From: Phoenix dactylifera
Taxonomy: Eukaryota > Streptophyta > Magnoliopsida > Arecales > Arecaceae
Direction of reading: 5' to 3'
DNA: 64,000 bases
NCBI RefSeq assembly: GCF_009389715.1
Contig: NC_052394.1
Span: 20,648,899-20,712,898 of the forward strand
Shown here: in pieces, positions 13,762 through 24,416 of the stretch
Position numbering within the stretch: position 1 is the stretch's first letter
Layout of the letters: each line of letters starts with the position of its first letter
Notes under the pieces: generated by a model
Told to the model about the DNA's origin: nothing
The model's database searches: none
What the model saw: the letters and a program-made list of their open reading frames with translations, nothing else
Made by a program: the position numbers and the translations under genes

Positions 13762-14240
13762 ACATTGACCTTCCTCTAACGGTCATGCAGAAAACTGCAA
13801 ATGGCATTGCTATGACAAGAGTTGCAAATTGAGGAAAATGGCCAAAGAAAACCCAAGAATACCTAGAACATTGCTGTAGGAAAAGCTAAAAGAAAATATG
13901 AATAATGGTGTATCCCATAAAAGAAATGATAAATTCAATCAAAAATAACAGGTGGGGGCAGATTGGCATAAAATAATTTCTTATAGTTCTGAATTCTTTA
14001 ACATTGATCGTCCTTTGATGGTCATGCACGAAATTGGAGATGGCTTTGTTATGGCAAGGGTCATGGAGTAAGCAAGAAGACCAAAGGAAGCCCAAAAATA
14101 TCCAGATGCATTGCATGTGAGAGAGGTAAAGAAGAAACTTTGCCTAATAGTTTATCACGCAAAGGAATGATAGAGTCAACCACAAATAACAAGATGGGAC
14201 AGATTGGCCACTAGTTCATTATAGTTCCATGCATCCTAAC
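13762..14240. repeat. Tandem duplication, about 239-bp unit, two copies
   Basis: Copy 1 starts at 13762 with ACATTGACCTTCCTCTAACG and copy 2 at 14001 with ACATTGATCGTCCTTTGATG. Colinear similarity continues through ATGGCATTGCTATGACAAGA / ATGGCTTTGTTATGGCAAGG to GGGGGCAGATTGGC / GGGACAGATTGGCC. The copies are clearly diverged. No function was recognised. Confidence 0.65.
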
Positions 14241-16799
14241 AATTACAACAGTATCAGTCCTTCCACAAGTCTCATGCTCTCACTAGATAAAACGATAAAC
14301 AATCCTCTGGTAACACATCAGTTTAATCCATCACTTAATTTTAATGAGAATGTGTGCCCTGACTTTTTTTTGCTAACTTAAATAGTAAATCTAGGCAAAC
14401 AGCATCAATTACTCCATAGTCTCTCATGGCACCAAACTGTGACTAGAGCCTCATTTCCACTAAACTTGCATTTTATACTTTTATCAGTTGGCGTAATGCT
14501 CAAAAAATTTTCCTTTTACAACATTACATGATTCTTAGATTATCAGCACAGATTCCCTCAGTCTTCTATATGATTATCAGAAGTCAATAAATGTGGCCCT
14601 ATGCATGGGACTCTTGCACTCACCTGAGCTGTTTCTTTGTAATTAGTGCTCCTATATGTATGTCTTTTATGTTCATAGAATCATTGGACCCACTCTCCCC
14701 TTGACACCAACAAGTTACCAATAAGGATAATTTATTGTTTTTTTCTCTCCAAGTTCATTTCCAAGTGACACCAAACCTGTAGTATAGTCTTGATGCTTGG
14801 CCTTCTTTAGCATAAAAGGGAGAAGAGCTGATCACTTAATATCCATGCCATCAATAAATTGATATCAGATATTTTTCTGATATTCTAAAATTTCGTGATT
14901 TCATAAAATCATTTGGTAATCTAGTTTTATACAGACCAAAACACTCCCATAGCTTTCCAATAATTCTTCTATGTTACCATCAGATATTGGTATATCTATA
15001 CTTCTGCAACATTTGCAAAGTTTTTATTGTTTCCACTATCTTTATTAAGTGTGGTTTTCCTTGTCCTGGTTTAACAACTATTGGAGGTATTGTTCAACTC
15101 ACAAAGCTCAGCTTCTCTTGATAGAACCTACAAATCTTTTTTTTTTGGCCATTTATCAGTTGCTCTATGCATTAATCCTGATATCATGTGTCATTTCTTC
15201 ATTGTTGTTTTGATGCAAGTCTATGTCCAGTGACCATCTTTCAAGCCTTGAGATTCCACCTCTGATTTTCCTTAGATGCATGCTGCATGAATTCAGAACT
15301 CTCCAGAAACATTTTTTAGCCACTCAACATACCGAGAAAAATCCAAGCTTTGTTAAATAACTGTGAAAGTTAGGTGACTTGGTGATAACCGCAGATTATC
15401 TTTTATAAGCTGTGAAAATTTAATATATTTAATTTTGTTCATGATAATTTAAATGGATCTTATGAATTGCATTTAGATTTGTCATAATAGAAGTTCCTTT
15501 CAGTTGTTAGCTTCCTCAATAGTTGAAGGGGGGGTACTTTGACCTGTTTCAAACCCAAGAAAATTGATGTAACTATCAGCTTGCAGAAGACACTGGTACC
15601 CACAGCATTGGTTCTCCTGTCATGGTCCTAGATAGTGCTCCATCACTAAATTAAATTATTCAGGCAAAAAGAGTTAATAAAATAGCATACAACAAAAAGA
15701 CTTAGTATTAAGGCTAACGGATGCTTTCACCAAAAAACAGCTGTAGCTACTCTGGGTATTTAAATGACACAAATTTACATACAATTAGCAACTATTCAGC
15801 CCTAAGTGAAATCTTAGAAGCTTTCTGCATGTGAGGGAATGAAAGAGAATGAAGGAACAAAAAACAAAAATTTGCGTCCATAGTTCATAGTAGCACAAGG
15901 AACTGGATAGGGCACAAGAAAAGAGAGAGATTAAGTCCAATAAACATTCTTTTCTAAGAAAGTAATATAGAATTGTATATTGAGAGTCAGGGATATCATG
16001 CTATATATGCCATTCTCCAACATGCAATATAAGAGACTAATATTAGATTAAAAAACCATATCACACTAATAGGTTATTGCAACATCAAGTCATTCTGATC
16101 TAATTCCATCCATTTATTAGAATATTCAGATGTTACAAAAACATTAGTATGTAGGACACCTTTGCCTATCCGCTGCCACCACCACCACCCCCTGCCCGCA
16201 GCGGCAGCAAAACAACCAACACATGCATGCACATATACACATATCTTCTTTATCAATTCGGTGTGATACTTGTTTCAGTCGGTTATATAAGTCTTCAAAT
16301 AAGCCCTCAAGCACTGATTGTTGGGCTGCGTTATATCTCACATGTCACACATATGACAGATTCTAACATATGCACTTCAACCGAGCGGCAGTACACCCCA
16401 GACCTCATGGTTTATGTCGATATTCTTCCTTAGCAATATTATATATTCATGGCTAATTAGAACAAATAAACATGAGACCTACCATCAGTGTATGTCAAGT
16501 GCTATATGGCACTAATTATGAGCCACACTAACCACTATGTATCTTATGCAATGAGCTAATGAACCAAAAATAAAGAGATCAATTGCAAAGAATTATTCAT
16601 GCTATCCAATGCTGTGAGTCGATGGTGTTACTTGGAAGAAGTTTCACATCCTAAATTTACAAAGAAACTAAGCGGGGTAAAGTATATGCCAGTTATGCTC
16701 TTGCCCCCAAGGTAAATCCAACCAGATGATAAGCCTATTGGTGAGGCAAATGCTTAGGTTTCTTATTCCAAATTAGATCAAGAAGATGTACTTGCCAGA

Positions 16800-16960
16800 G
16801 GGAACGTGCAAAATGGTTGAGTTGGTAAATTCACCAGGAGTTGGACACCAGTGACTCAAGTTCAAATCCCGCTTTCAACCCAATTGAGTCCCAGTTTCCT
16901 ACTAGCTCCCCCCCCCCCCCCCCAAAAAAAAAAGAGCTAAGGCTAGAGGCAGGCAGGGGT
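16800..16960 (+). mobile_element. tRNA-derived SINE-like element
   Basis: An A-box-like TGGTTGAGTTGGT (16814-16826) is followed by a B-box-like GTTCAAATCCC (16860-16870) at Pol III spacing, then a C-run and A-run (about 16909-16932). This resembles the 2400-2690 unit in its promoter boxes. Ends and any target-site duplication could not be defined. Confidence 0.4.
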
Positions 16961-18049
16961 ATGGGAACAAATTTGTGACCGTACTGTAGAATCAGTCCAG
17001 GAAAAGCTCTTTTTGCACAAGTCATGTCTCTGAAAACAGAATTGGCATTAGAACACATCCTGCAAATCCAATCAATATCTCTATCGACTAGAATACTTAC
17101 CCCACACTTATATTAAGAATCCCCCTCTTCGTTCCCCAATCTCTCAAAGTCATTCCCCCAATGAAGCCCTGTTATGAAAATTTAAACTCATTGTCCCCCG
17201 GCACATCCTTTTCAAGCCTCCGCACTCTACTCAGTTGACAAGTTGCAGTCAAGCATCGTCCCACTAGCCTTTACCACTCCATTTGGAACACTCCTCCATA
17301 TATTAAAACTCATTTTTGGAATCTTGAGATGGAAACGTTGCCTACTAAAAGATAAGCAAGGAGTTTGACGCATCCTTCACCTAAGGAGGTCAAGTTCACC
17401 AGCTTACTCTTCCAATTGGTGGTTTCTCTTCCCAAAATCTCAATCAAGATTTCTATATTAGCCCTCCAATAATAACATCTCTAAAATGTTCCAAACAGGC
17501 CTTCAGAGCATTCTAAATCAACTCATACGATACCAGGGTATCCTTATTCACTTGCCTTCAATATAATTATAGTACATATGATGTCAGGGAAGAAGCATAT
17601 GGCGGAGATATATAATTTTTAAGAGCAGAAATGTATAAGGAAAAATGCTTTTTTTTTGGGGCCTAGGGCCCTGCAGAAGCTCTCAAAATCAAATAACAAT
17701 CAATTTTTCGAGATGGAAATCTTGTTTCTAGAACTACCTCAAAAAAGAAAACAATTGGATTGACAAAGCCCAGAAGGAAGGTCGTAACTTTTACACTTGA
17801 ACTACCGAAAATGTTGTTGCTATTCACCGAAATAATGCTAAAAATTAAGCTTTTTATGACATTAAATCCTGGATTTTTTTTCTAAAAATTCAAGAAAAGA
17901 AGATAAAAATCAAGCCCTAAATTTACTTATAGCACCGATCAAATTAGTTTACTTAGTTTGGATGATATTGAACCCTAAATCGAAGAAAATACCAACCATA
18001 CGCATTATAAAGAAAAGGAGGAAAAATAGATTCCAAACTCAGAGAGATC

Positions 18050-18334
18050 AGCAAGAGAGACAAATATAATCAGGCAAAGAGATGCCTGCGAGAAGCCCTT
18101 CTTCCAGGGTTGCCTATGCGGATCTGCGAGAAGAGCCTTTATCTAGGGTTTAGAAGGAAACTCGTTTTACATCGTGGAAGCATCGAATGCGAACACGCGC
18201 ACCGGGGGGGAGGCGTGGAGAGAGAGAGAGATGGGGCGCTTTCAGGAAGCGTGGGGAAGGAGCGATTGTCGTAATCTTATGAACTCGTACGCGATATTTC
18301 TAGCGTCCAAGAGGTTATACGTAAATATAAAACC
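18050..18334 (-). promoter_or_regulatory. Candidate promoter and 5' leader, minus strand
   Basis: Read on minus, a TATA-like TTTTATATTTA (18321-18332) is followed at the right distance by a CT-rich leader with a TCTCTCTCTCTC run and AAACCCTAG, features common in plant 5' UTRs. A GTATGG motif further downstream could be a donor. No long ATG-initiated frame starts here, so the first exon would be mostly untranslated. Confidence 0.4.
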
Positions 18335-20325
18335 TGCATTACGTTGCCGACTTCATTTGGTAAATGGGTGCTTCAAAGAAACTTATTTCTAGCACCCTAT
18401 TTGAATAATAAATTACTTATTAGTCCGTAAGTCAGCAAGCTCCAAATCAAGCCACCAAGTGTTAGTTACTTATGAGCTGTTGAGTTACAACATAATTCGC
18501 TATATCAATATGCATCGAACGAATTCGATACTAACACTCGGTACGACGAAAAAATTTTGTATCATACCGATACATTATTAGTAAGATAGGGCGGTACATG
18601 TCCGATGCCAAGACGATGAATCTTAGCTATGAGCACCATATAAAACTAACAAGTTACTTTATTTGGATTATCTTGAGGAAAAATATTTTTAGGTTCTTGA
18701 CCATGCAAAAATTCATTTAGCAATCTCTTATAAACTTTACTTAAAAAGGAAAATTGACCCACTTTGTTTTTACATGGAGTGTTGGGGAAAATTATTTTTA
18801 GTTAGCAGGTTAAACGGCTAATTACCTAAAAATCTTCTATTTACATGTTTTCCATAAAGTTGGCACACCTGCTAACTCCATTTCATTATGTATACGTGTG
18901 TGTGAAGAAAAAAATTACTTATAGCTCCCTGGTTTAATAACTCATCACTTATGACTTTCTGACTTACAAGCATCGCATAAAGTTAACCAAATTAAACAAT
19001 ATGGACGAAGCAAGTGAATAATACATCTGATGCATGTGGTTGTACAGATAAATAGATAGGCATATGGAACTCACCGCCACACTCCCATTTGGAATTTTTT
19101 TTACCATCTATTGAATATTTAAATGCTAAATTACGAACAAATGCTTAACTTATAATTTTTATATGAAATTGAGAAAGCCTACCCACTTTCACTTGCACCG
19201 CTAAGGGCCTAGTGGCAAAATTGAGTTGCTTGAGGGATGGAGCCTGATGTGCATCCTCAGTCTTCGGTGTTAATTGGGGAAGGAAAAGCAATGGCTAATC
19301 AAACTTACATTTGTAAGTGCTCAATAAGTTGCCATTGTTTCAGCATCCAGTGTTGAGAAGGGTACAACCCGTGTAGTGGGTCAATCATCGGATACTACAC
19401 CAAGTTCATATCTGCTTTAACTCAGATCTAAATGAGAGAGACTTGCAACCATGATTGGGGGTGGAATGCTTAATCGTTTAACCTATTTAAATTATTTCAA
19501 CACACTGTGGATAAGATAGATGGCCTGTTTGACAAAATGGTAAGACTTGAATCTGAATTTTTAATATGTTTAATAAATATGTCGAGTTTCTGTTGACAAA
19601 TTTTTGATATATCGTATATCCAACCCAATTTGTATTTTGTTCGACTCGATCCGATTGCCACCCTCAAGGTTATGTTCTTCCATATTTGACATGATGAATA
19701 TCATTTTTCCAAACCAATATATCTATAGAGATGAAAAGCATGCCTATTATTCAAATCATGCCTATCTTTACAATGAGCAGGTTAACTGCCAATGGTAAAA
19801 ATAAAAAAAAAATAACACCATCACCAGCCGTTGTTAATGCGGTCCTCGATGTTTTTAGACCACATATCACATTTATCTGAGTCCTCACAGAAACCATTTG
19901 AAACTTCTTCCATAGTTGTCAATAATCCCTCGGTTCATGTCAAATGATTACAAGTTGTGCAGCGTATCAGCTATTATACGATGGTTGTTCTCATCAGAGG
20001 ACGCAAGGCTTGTAATCAACTAATAATTGTACGCGGTGCATGTGCCTACTATGTGCTCGTGTAAATTGCTAACTGAATAAAAGAACACGAATAAAATAAT
20101 ATAAATGATTGATCACTCTCTTTCTTCAATTCTTTCACTTGGATTCTGTTACCCGCTTCATAGTACAAATAGCCGGATGAAAGAGAACCGAAATGGCACT
20201 GAAGAATCCTATTCCTACCATTCTTTGTTCCTGCGTCAAAAAAGATAGAAAGCAGGGCAGAAATAAACATGATACACATTTAAACCCTCTCTGCAATACC
20301 AATCAACAGGTAATGCAATTCTTCC
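18335..20325. other. Intergenic DNA with relic repeats
   Basis: No gene was recognised. Around 19450-19665, read on minus, there is a GGGTGGCAATCGGATC-like end and TTAAATAGGTTAAAC-like motifs. These resemble the repeat at 60220-60610 and suggest one dispersed non-autonomous family. Confidence 0.4.
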
Positions 20326-20335
20326 CTATATATAC
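20326..20335 (+). promoter_or_regulatory. TATA box of PNGase A gene 1
   Basis: CTATATATAC lies about 80 bp upstream of the ATG at 20414, implying a short 5' UTR of roughly 50 nt. The two other PNGase A genes have similar TATA-like motifs upstream. Confidence 0.6.
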
Positions 20336-20413
20336 AACCCTCACAATGATCTGTCTCACAGCAACAAGCCATTATTCCCGTGTCAATATAGGTCCGAAAG
20401 GAAGGAATAAGAG

Positions 20414-22183
20414 ATGCATCTCAAACACAGGGAATTCTCAATCCCCTCCTTATTCCTCCCTCTGTTCCTCCTCTGTTCCTCTGTCCATGGAACCTTGGCC
20501 ACAGATGCTAGCCTCGAGTTCTTGGACCCGACACTCCCTCCGGCTCTCCCGAGCCAGACCCCGAAATGCTCTGTTCTCGTCCTTCAGCAGGATTTCACCG
20601 GCACGGTTGGCACCTCCCCCGTCACCACGAACTACACCCACCCCGTCGACTGCCCCGCCCCATGGACCCGCGTCGTGCTGGAGCTCTCCTTATCTGCCTC
20701 CGGCGTCCCCGTCCAGAAGGACCGCATCGCTGCTGTCTGGATCGACGGCGCTGAGATCCTCCGGACTAGTACTCCATTCACTATAAACCACAGCGCCTTT
20801 TGGAAGGTCCACAAGGACGTCACTCGCTACACCGCCCTCCTCCGCCGGCTCAGTGGCGGCGGCGGTACCGTCTCCATGATGCTTGGAAACTCCAATTCCA
20901 AACCCCCGGGCGTCTTCACCGCCAATGTCTCTCTCCACTTCTACCGTGGAGCACTGTCTGCTAAGTCCATCAACAATGGTCACCCAAGCGTTAAAGGTCT
21001 CTACCGCGAGCCCGCCGACCATGTCATCCCCATTTCGCAAGAGAAGGCGAGCAACGGCAGCAGCTTTTGGTTCCAGATCAGCGGCAACTCCGACATTTCA
21101 ACGGCCTCGGTCGTAATTCCCAGGAACACATACCGTGCAGTACTGGAGATCCTTGCGTCCTACCACGCCGACGACGAGTTCTGGTATGCCAACCCGCTCC
21201 AGACGGAGTACCTGCAGGGCGGCCTCGGCGAGACAAGGGCCAACGGCGGTTTACGCCAGCTGTACGCGACCATCGACGGAAAGTTCGTCGGTGGCCACAT
21301 ACCGTTCGCTGTCATATACCCAGGATCCATCAACCCCTATTTCTGGTCCCCGGTCGCCGCCATCGGAGCCTTCGACATGCCTACCTACGACCTCGAGGTG
21401 ACCCCATTCCTCGGGCTTGTGGTCGACGGCCAGCCACATGAAATCGGGCTCGGTGTCAAGCACAGCCAGTCCTACTGGCTCCTCACCGCCAACCTCCACC
21501 TGTGGGTCGACCGGTGGTCGGACGCCGTGGAGGCGATGCTGGTGGACTACCGAGCGCCGCCGCTGAGAGTGAACCCCCAAGCAGAGTGGAGGAACCAGGA
21601 TGGGAGCTCGGAGATCGACGCCGAGGGGCTGCTCAGGTTCGTTGGATGGGTAAGCTCGTCCAAAGGGAATGTCACCACCCTGGTGAGGCAGAAGGTGACG
21701 TTCAAGAGCCAAGTGGTGGTCCAGAACAGGGGAACAGTAAGACAAGTGGAGATGATAAACAAGGAGGCCATGACGGTGGGGGTGCACAGAGGAAAAAACC
21801 AGGTGGTGGGGCGGGTGCAGCTCTTCATGGACGCGCCGCTCCAGGTGCAGACGTCGACGGTGAATGCGGCCGGAGGGGCGGTGCTCCGGAACACGAGGCT
21901 GTACCACCAGCTGGAGGAAGTGCTGAAATTGAACGATAACATGGCGGTGAGCACGAGCATGCTGACGGACCGGCAAGACGCAGAGGGGACGGTGTTGATG
22001 CATGATGGCATGCCGGTGTGGGGTGGTGGGAGCACCAAGTCATCCTACAAGTACAGAGATGAGAACACTTGCTATCTCCGGACGGTGGACGCCGCCGGTG
22101 GTGCGGTCAAAAACGACGTCACAAGCGCGTCGTGCGCAGCGGCCTCCGCCGCGCAGGCCTGGGTTTGTCTGGGTCACTTTTGA
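20414..22183 (+). CDS. Peptide-N4-(N-acetyl-beta-glucosaminyl)asparagine amidase A (PNGase A), paralogue 1
   Basis: An intronless 589-residue protein of the plant PNGase A family. These acidic glycoamidases cleave the bond between asparagine and the first GlcNAc of N-glycans on secreted or vacuolar glycopeptides, including plant glycans with core alpha-1,3-fucose. Residues 1 to about 29 form a signal peptide (hydrophobic core LFLPLFLLCSSV). Family blocks follow in order: LEFLDPTLPP, CPAPWTRVVLELS, FWKVHKDVTRYT, ANVSLHFYRGA, VKGLYREPAD, SYHADDEFWYANPL, HIPFAVIYPGSINPYFWSPV, LHLWVDRWSD, LTDRQDAEG and YKYRDENTCYLRTV. Several N-X-S/T sequons fit a secreted glycoprotein. Length matches its paralogues. 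The start is supported by a TATA box 80 bp upstream and by the MHL N-terminus shared with paralogue 2. The C-terminus is odd: where paralogue 2 stops after a matching ASA, this frame runs 10 residues further (AQAWVCLGHF). Family assignment is firm; activity is inferred. Confidence 0.93.
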   Translation: MHLKHREFSIPSLFLPLFLLCSSVHGTLATDASLEFLDPTLPPALPSQTPKCSVLVLQQDFTGTVGTSPVTTNYTHPVDCPAPWTRVVLELSLSASGVPVQKDRIAAVWIDGAEILRTSTPFTINHSAFWKVHKDVTRYTALLRRLSGGGGTVSMMLGNSNSKPPGVFTANVSLHFYRGALSAKSINNGHPSVKGLYREPADHVIPISQEKASNGSSFWFQISGNSDISTASVVIPRNTYRAVLEILASYHADDEFWYANPLQTEYLQGGLGETRANGGLRQLYATIDGKFVGGHIPFAVIYPGSINPYFWSPVAAIGAFDMPTYDLEVTPFLGLVVDGQPHEIGLGVKHSQSYWLLTANLHLWVDRWSDAVEAMLVDYRAPPLRVNPQAEWRNQDGSSEIDAEGLLRFVGWVSSSKGNVTTLVRQKVTFKSQVVVQNRGTVRQVEMINKEAMTVGVHRGKNQVVGRVQLFMDAPLQVQTSTVNAAGGAVLRNTRLYHQLEEVLKLNDNMAVSTSMLTDRQDAEGTVLMHDGMPVWGGGSTKSSYKYRDENTCYLRTVDAAGGAVKNDVTSASCAAASAAQAWVCLGHF

Positions 22184-23067
22184 TGCCTCTTGCTATGGTC
22201 ATTTTCTTTCAGTCATCCAGCTTAAGATATAATCCTAAACTTCAATATTGTATTATTCTAAATTGAAGTAGAAATATTTATGTTCCTAAACATCAGCATA
22301 AAAAAAATTTATCCCACCTAAGGAGACAAGGTCAGATGAGGCCGAGAAATTAAACCTTGCACCACGTCGGTGGTGCACCACAGAAACAAATAGAGAACAA
22401 GAGGATAACAAGACAGGGAAAAGAACGAACTGGGTCATAGAGATCATATTATATATCTTGTATTATACCTTGAATTTGTTTTGGGCCAAATCTAGAACGC
22501 GCCTGGTACAAAGACTTAAGTCACTACGCCCCTGCCCAGCCGACCAAGGACCCGCCTGGGCATCACGCAGTATAACAGACCACGCAAGGTGAAAGGGCAT
22601 GAACCTTCAAAGAGAGGGGCCTTCAAACTCATATGCTCCACATTTCTGCTATTATTATTCAGATATGTTACCAAGATTAATTGTGCCTTGTGGTTGACAC
22701 GAATGATTGTTTCTCAACTAATGAGACTGTGAAGGTAATTATGATAAAAGAAAAGGATAAAAAGAAAAAACATTAGCAAGAAACGTGGGAGGATAATGTC
22801 CAGTGCTAAACCTACAAAAATGAATGCTGATGGTTTGTGCCTAGATACTGCACCCTTTTTAGTTACTGCAGCCTATGTATCAATTGGATTTGGCCAATTT
22901 TTAGAATGAGACCTTGTAACTTCACATTTTCTACATTTATAAACGGGTCAAACTTGGGTTCGATCCGTGGGATATCCACATCCAAACTTGATAAGAAAAA
23001 TAAATTTCAGATGCAAGTTCAGATCCATCAAAATAAGTAGGCTGCAAATCACTTTCAAACTCGATTA
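22184..23067. other. 3' flank of PNGase A gene 1
   Basis: Presumed 3' UTR followed by AT-rich spacer up to the retrotransposon. No gene was recognised. About 22940-23067 contains GGGTCAAACTTGGGTTCG and related motifs, suggesting the retrotransposon landed in older repeat-like DNA. Confidence 0.5.
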
Positions 23068-23072
23068 ATAAT
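23068..23072. repeat. Target-site duplication, left copy (ATAAT)
   Basis: ATAAT directly precedes the left LTR and is repeated directly after the right LTR at 34959-34963. This 5-bp duplication is the expected integrase signature of an LTR retrotransposon and fixes the element's ends. Confidence 0.92.
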
Positions 23073-23886
23073 TGTTGCTGGTGGTCCAAACCGAGAACGA
23101 TTGACACGACGGTGTGAACGGGGTTCCGCCTGAGTTGTCTTGGTTGGTGCTGGTTGCGCTCCACCTTCCGCCAAGGAACCTGCAAACAAGCCTTGCACCA
23201 CCACCAGGGTGGTGATGGCCCTCCGACGGTCAAGTCAGAGGAGATTGGAGGAGGAGAGATGATAATCACAAGTGGGAGAGAGTGCTCTGGGAGGTATTGC
23301 TTACCCCCCCCTTCTCCCCCCAGCCGCATATATACCTGGCTGGGAGGTCTCTCAGGGGGGTTTGTCGTCGTGGGGCACGATAGAATGGCCACTGACATGG
23401 CCGTTACGGGGCGTCGTGGAGCAGCGCTGGGTACGGTCATGGCAGGGCGTAGTGGAGCTCCGCTTTGTACGGTTGATACAGGAGATCGTGGGCAGCATCG
23501 GGTACAGCCGTTGCAGGGAGTAGTGGAGCAGGAGGCCGCGGCGTGCCTCTGGAGAATAGCCTGTCGTTATCAAAAGATCTCCGACTCGGGGTCGGAATGC
23601 TGGATCATAGGGCAGCCGACCCGGGGTCGGGCTGCGAAGCCGAGGAGGTCCGACTCGGGGTCGGAGTGCTGGATCATAGGGCAGCCGACCCGGGGTCGGG
23701 CTGCGGAGCCGAGGAGGTCCGACTCGGAGTCGGAGTGCTGGATCATAGGGCAGCCGACCCGGGGTCGGGCTGCGGAGCCGAGGAGGTCCGACTCGGGGTC
23801 GGAGTGCTGGATCATAGGGCAGCTGTAGCTTTCCTGGATACGCGTGCCGATCACGTGGGGCATGGCGGCTCAATTCCCCCATAACA
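23073..23886 (-). repeat. Left LTR (3' LTR of the element), 814 bp
   Basis: On plus it begins TGTTGCTGGTGG and ends CCCCCATAACA. Read side by side with the right LTR, the only difference seen is a run of 8 C at 23304-23311 against 7 C in the other copy. It contains a 69-bp tandem repeat (23581-23823) and the LTR TATA box on minus (23326-23336). Confidence 0.95.
23581..23823. repeat. 69-bp tandem repeat in the left LTR, about 3.5 copies
   Basis: Units start at 23581, 23650, 23719 and 23788; the last is partial. Each full unit contains two near-palindromes, CCGACTCGGGGTCGG and CCGACCCGGGGTCGG, and the hexamer GCCGAC, the core of the plant DRE/CRT element bound by DREB/CBF factors. In the element's orientation the array lies in U3, upstream of the TATA box, where LTR enhancers normally sit. 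Regulation by DREB/CBF is inference. Confidence 0.85.
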
Positions 23887-23900
23887 GTAGCCCCCCACTT
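23887..23900 (-). other. Polypurine tract
   Basis: Read on minus, AAGTGGGGGGCTAC directly precedes the 3' LTR terminus (TGTTATGG). A purine-rich run at this place primes plus-strand DNA synthesis during reverse transcription. Confidence 0.65.
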
Positions 23901-24152
23901 CCGAGCCTGGAACCAGAAGGGGAACAGGTGAAGGGAGTGATGTTTCGAGATTGCCGCCATCCTTCGGAGAGGCGCGCGCGCTTCAAGCTTCCCGCCTTCT
24001 TTATGGCGTATGGCGGTTGCTGCTGACCTGGCAACCTGAGGATTTCGGCGGACATCCTTCCTTAATGGTGTCGATTCGCCTTTGGGGTGCGAGCGACCCT
24101 TCGGCGGCCAGGCGTCTTCTGGCGTCATCGAGGTGTCACTTGCCCTCTCGCC

Positions 24153-24402
24153 TATTTAATCGGGGGCCCTCCCCCGTCCGTCTTCTTCTTTACGGACATT
24201 TTCGAGTTTCTCCTTTGCGCTACCATTGTTGCCGCCGAAACGTTCGCTTGCTTTTCCTTTGACGCTCTCGGAGCCGTTCTTCCTCCTCTTCAAGTGAGTT
24301 TCCCACTCTTCTACTTTGAGCTCTTCATACTTTTTCTTTTTGTACTAGTGCACCCCAGTCGTTCCGGCCTTTCCCTCCTTCTTGACCCCGTCCTGACCGT
24401 AG
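24153..24402 (+). promoter_or_regulatory. Candidate promoter and 5' UTR intron of the antisense gene
   Basis: A TATA-like TATTTAAT at 24153-24160 lies outside the LTR and upstream of the antisense gene. A strong donor GTGAGT at 24294 and a pyrimidine-preceded acceptor ending CCGTAG at 24402 could define a 109-bp 5' UTR intron just before the ATG at 24417. Both are predictions from sequence alone. Confidence 0.45.
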
Positions 24403-24416
24403 ATTGGCCATTAGGG

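Larger units (their letters stand above)
9841..18300 (-). other. Candidate multi-exon gene, structure unresolved
   Basis: Several minus-strand segments look like exons, but no complete model could be built and no family was recognised. (a) 9841-9953: acceptor CAG, then an open frame containing MDVLSTQIQLFQPC and AEVVSLLESLL to a TAG stop; helical and leucine-rich. (b) 10786-10904: acceptor CAG and donor GTGATC, encoding LGLVSNMEGLMSRASPAC. (c) 11865-11958: acceptor CAG and donor GTAAGC, encoding LTDEDIGQLVGQDGPFTRTK. (d) About 12260-12380, encoding WKHLYQSRGQLSIKELPL. (e) About 16246-16331, encoding QSVLEGLFEDLYNRLKQVSH. A gene-like promoter and 5' leader lie upstream at 18050-18334. Simple joins such as (c) to (b) create stops, so exons may be missing, the frames may be chance, or this is a pseudogene. 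Confidence 0.3.

Noticed and set aside
16800-16960. Functional tRNA gene
   Set aside because: A- and B-box-like motifs are present but no acceptor stem or anticodon stem can be paired.
20193-20786. 197-codon plus frame overlapping the start of PNGase A gene 1
   Set aside because: Another frame covering promoter, leader and gene 1; it ends in Pro/Arg-rich shadow sequence.
21251-22003. 250-codon open frame on minus inside PNGase A gene 1
   Set aside because: It is a shadow of the GC-rich plus-strand gene: His/Arg/Pro-rich, with no domain and no promoter. Similar shadows lie opposite genes 2 and 3.
23352-24128. 258-codon minus frame over the LTR and flank
   Set aside because: Its repeats (RPRVGPPRLRSPTPGRLPYD) are just a translation of the 69-bp LTR repeat and appear in several frames in both LTRs.
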